The notes under the pieces were generated by a model, which made no database searches, was not told where the DNA came from, and saw only the letters and a list, made by a program, of their open reading frames with translations. Positions 63,216 to 64,000 of a stretch of 64,000 nucleotides of DNA are shown in pieces. This DNA is from Marinobacter halophilus (lineage in GTDB: Bacteria > Pseudomonadota > Gammaproteobacteria > Pseudomonadales > Oleiphilaceae). The stretch covers positions 124,001 through 188,000 of the forward strand of contig NZ_PXNN01000017.1 of the NCBI RefSeq assembly GCF_003007685.1, in the 5' to 3' direction. The position numbers were made by a program, and so were the translations under genes. Within the stretch, counting starts at the first letter, position 1. The number at the start of each line of letters is the position of its first letter.

Positions 63216-64000
63216 ATGTTCAATATCAGAGCCATTCCCGCGTTTTCCGACAACTACATCTGGTGTCTGGCAGACCAGGAATCCGGAAAAGCACTGATCG
63301 TCGACCCTGGCCAGGCCCAACCCGTTCAGGATCACCTTGAGCAACATCAGTTATCGCTCGACACCATCCTGGTCACCCATCACCACCCCGATCACACCGG
63401 TGGTGTCGCTGCGCTCTTGAAAGCCTTCCCGCAAGCCCGGGTAACCGGTCCTGCCGACTCTCCTTTCAAGGGCGTGACCAATCAGACCCACCCCGGCGAT
63501 GAGGTCGTCTGGCAAGGCCTGACTTTTGAGGTCATGGCTGTGCCCGGCCATACGCTGGATCACGTTGCCTACTACTGCAACACGCCTGTAAACGACCGCC
63601 CGGTACTGTTTTGTGGCGACACATTGTTTGTGTGTGGCTGCGGTCGCCTGTTCGAAGGAAAGCCGGAGCAAATGCGCCAATCGTTGGCGTCGTTGCGCGC
63701 CCTGCCGGATCAGACCGCCGTTTATTGCGCACATGAGTACACCCTCGCCAATTTGCGATTTGCCCGGAGCTGGCTCCCAAACGACGCTGAACTGGCGCGG
63801 TTTGAACAGGACTGCATCGCCAGGCGTGACCGTGGCGAAGCCACCGTACCCTCCACCATTGCTGCAGAAAACGCCCTGAACCCTTTCCTGAGATGGGACG
63901 ATCCCGCCGTGATCGAGGCCGCCAAACGCTACGCGACGGAAATCGGTTTACCCTGCGATTCGGAAAGCTCAGTCTTTGCCGCCATTCGCCATGGTAAGGA
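63216..64000 (+). CDS. gloB: Hydroxyacylglutathione hydrolase (glyoxalase II), 3' end cut by the window
   Basis: 261 codons lie in the window with no stop, near the usual family length of about 260, so only the last few residues are probably missing. Metal-binding [10 protein letters not shown] near 55-64, P-G-H-T-L-D-H near 110-116, and [17 protein letters not shown] near 134-150 give the two-metal site of glyoxalase II. Hydrolyses S-lactoylglutathione to lactate. Start ATG at 63216; Shine-Dalgarno is weak. Confidence 0.92.
   Translation, partial: MFNIRAIPAFSDNYIWCLADQESGKALIVDPGQAQPVQDHLEQHQLSLDTILVTHHHPDHTGGVAALLKAFPQARVTGPADSPFKGVTNQTHPGDEVVWQGLTFEVMAVPGHTLDHVAYYCNTPVNDRPVLFCGDTLFVCGCGRLFEGKPEQMRQSLASLRALPDQTAVYCAHEYTLANLRFARSWLPNDAELARFEQDCIARRDRGEATVPSTIAAENALNPFLRWDDPAVIEAAKRYATEIGLPCDSESSVFAAIRHGK

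Overview
The window is 64 kb of a gammaproteobacterial chromosome, most like Marinobacter or a close relative. The evidence is moderate GC, densely packed genes of Pseudomonas/Marinobacter type (fimL, hsbR-hsbA, phaD-phasin, cioAB-cydDC, tusDCBE), and a right-hand half (nfuA, metH, cysI-DUF934, yhdH, sohB, fimL, dnaQ, rnhA, a methyltransferase, gloB) in an order I recall from Pseudomonas aeruginosa. This is ordinary chromosome. I found no phage, insertion sequence, integron or CRISPR array.

Left part (1-15 kb). The first 3.5 kb look like a selenium uptake and use locus: the 5' part of senB (selenosugar synthase family) runs divergently from a PhnD/PhnC/PhnE-like ABC transporter whose binding protein resembles the putative selenate-binding family. 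After three small proteins of unknown role come a YadGH-type ABC-2 exporter with a DUF192 lipoprotein, an enoyl-CoA hydratase-like protein without the usual catalytic glutamates, tRNA-Leu(UAA), a methyltransferase, and the respiratory block cioA-cioB-cydD-cydC behind an ANR/FNR-like box.

Middle part (15-47 kb). Electron-transfer flavoprotein etfBA and its quinone oxidoreductase flank an intergenic region that carries a perfect 20-bp palindrome of PsrA type. Then come slyD, DUF1285, a radical SAM protein, sixA, gpsA, the HsbR-HsbA partner-switch pair and an HD phosphohydrolase. From 30.0 to 36.9 kb lies a tightly overlapping eight-gene operon: desaturase, NTF2-like, short-chain dehydrogenase, FAD oxidoreductase, DUF1365, Cfa-like methyltransferase, DUF2878 and an unrecognised secreted protein. 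Its core resembles the singlet-oxygen (RpoE-ChrR) lipid-modification genes of other proteobacteria and may make an unusual branched, cyclic or furan fatty acid. It is the least understood and most interesting system here. It is followed by exonuclease III, phaD with a phasin, a YeeE/YedE sulfur-transport pair with a sulfurtransferase-like protein, hemH, the 5-oxoprolinase genes pxpABC, tRNA-Ser(UGA), a BI-1 family membrane protein and the tRNA 2-thiolation relay tusDCBE.

Right part (47-64 kb). DUF445, nfuA, B12-dependent metH, DUF2970, a 34-residue membrane microprotein, sulfite reductase cysI with DUF934, yhdH, sohB, an SCP2 protein, fimL, dnaQ, rnhA, a methyltransferase and the start of gloB. 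Sulfur and selenium handling recurs through the window: the Se transporter with senB, the YeeE pair, tus, cysI, metH and nfuA. Signals outside the genes include a terminator with no gene to terminate (a small RNA candidate at about 39.1-39.2 kb) and an imperfect palindromic intergenic element at 56.24-56.39 kb. Starts were chosen from Shine-Dalgarno spacing and stop/start overlaps; all functions are inferred from sequence recognition without database searches.
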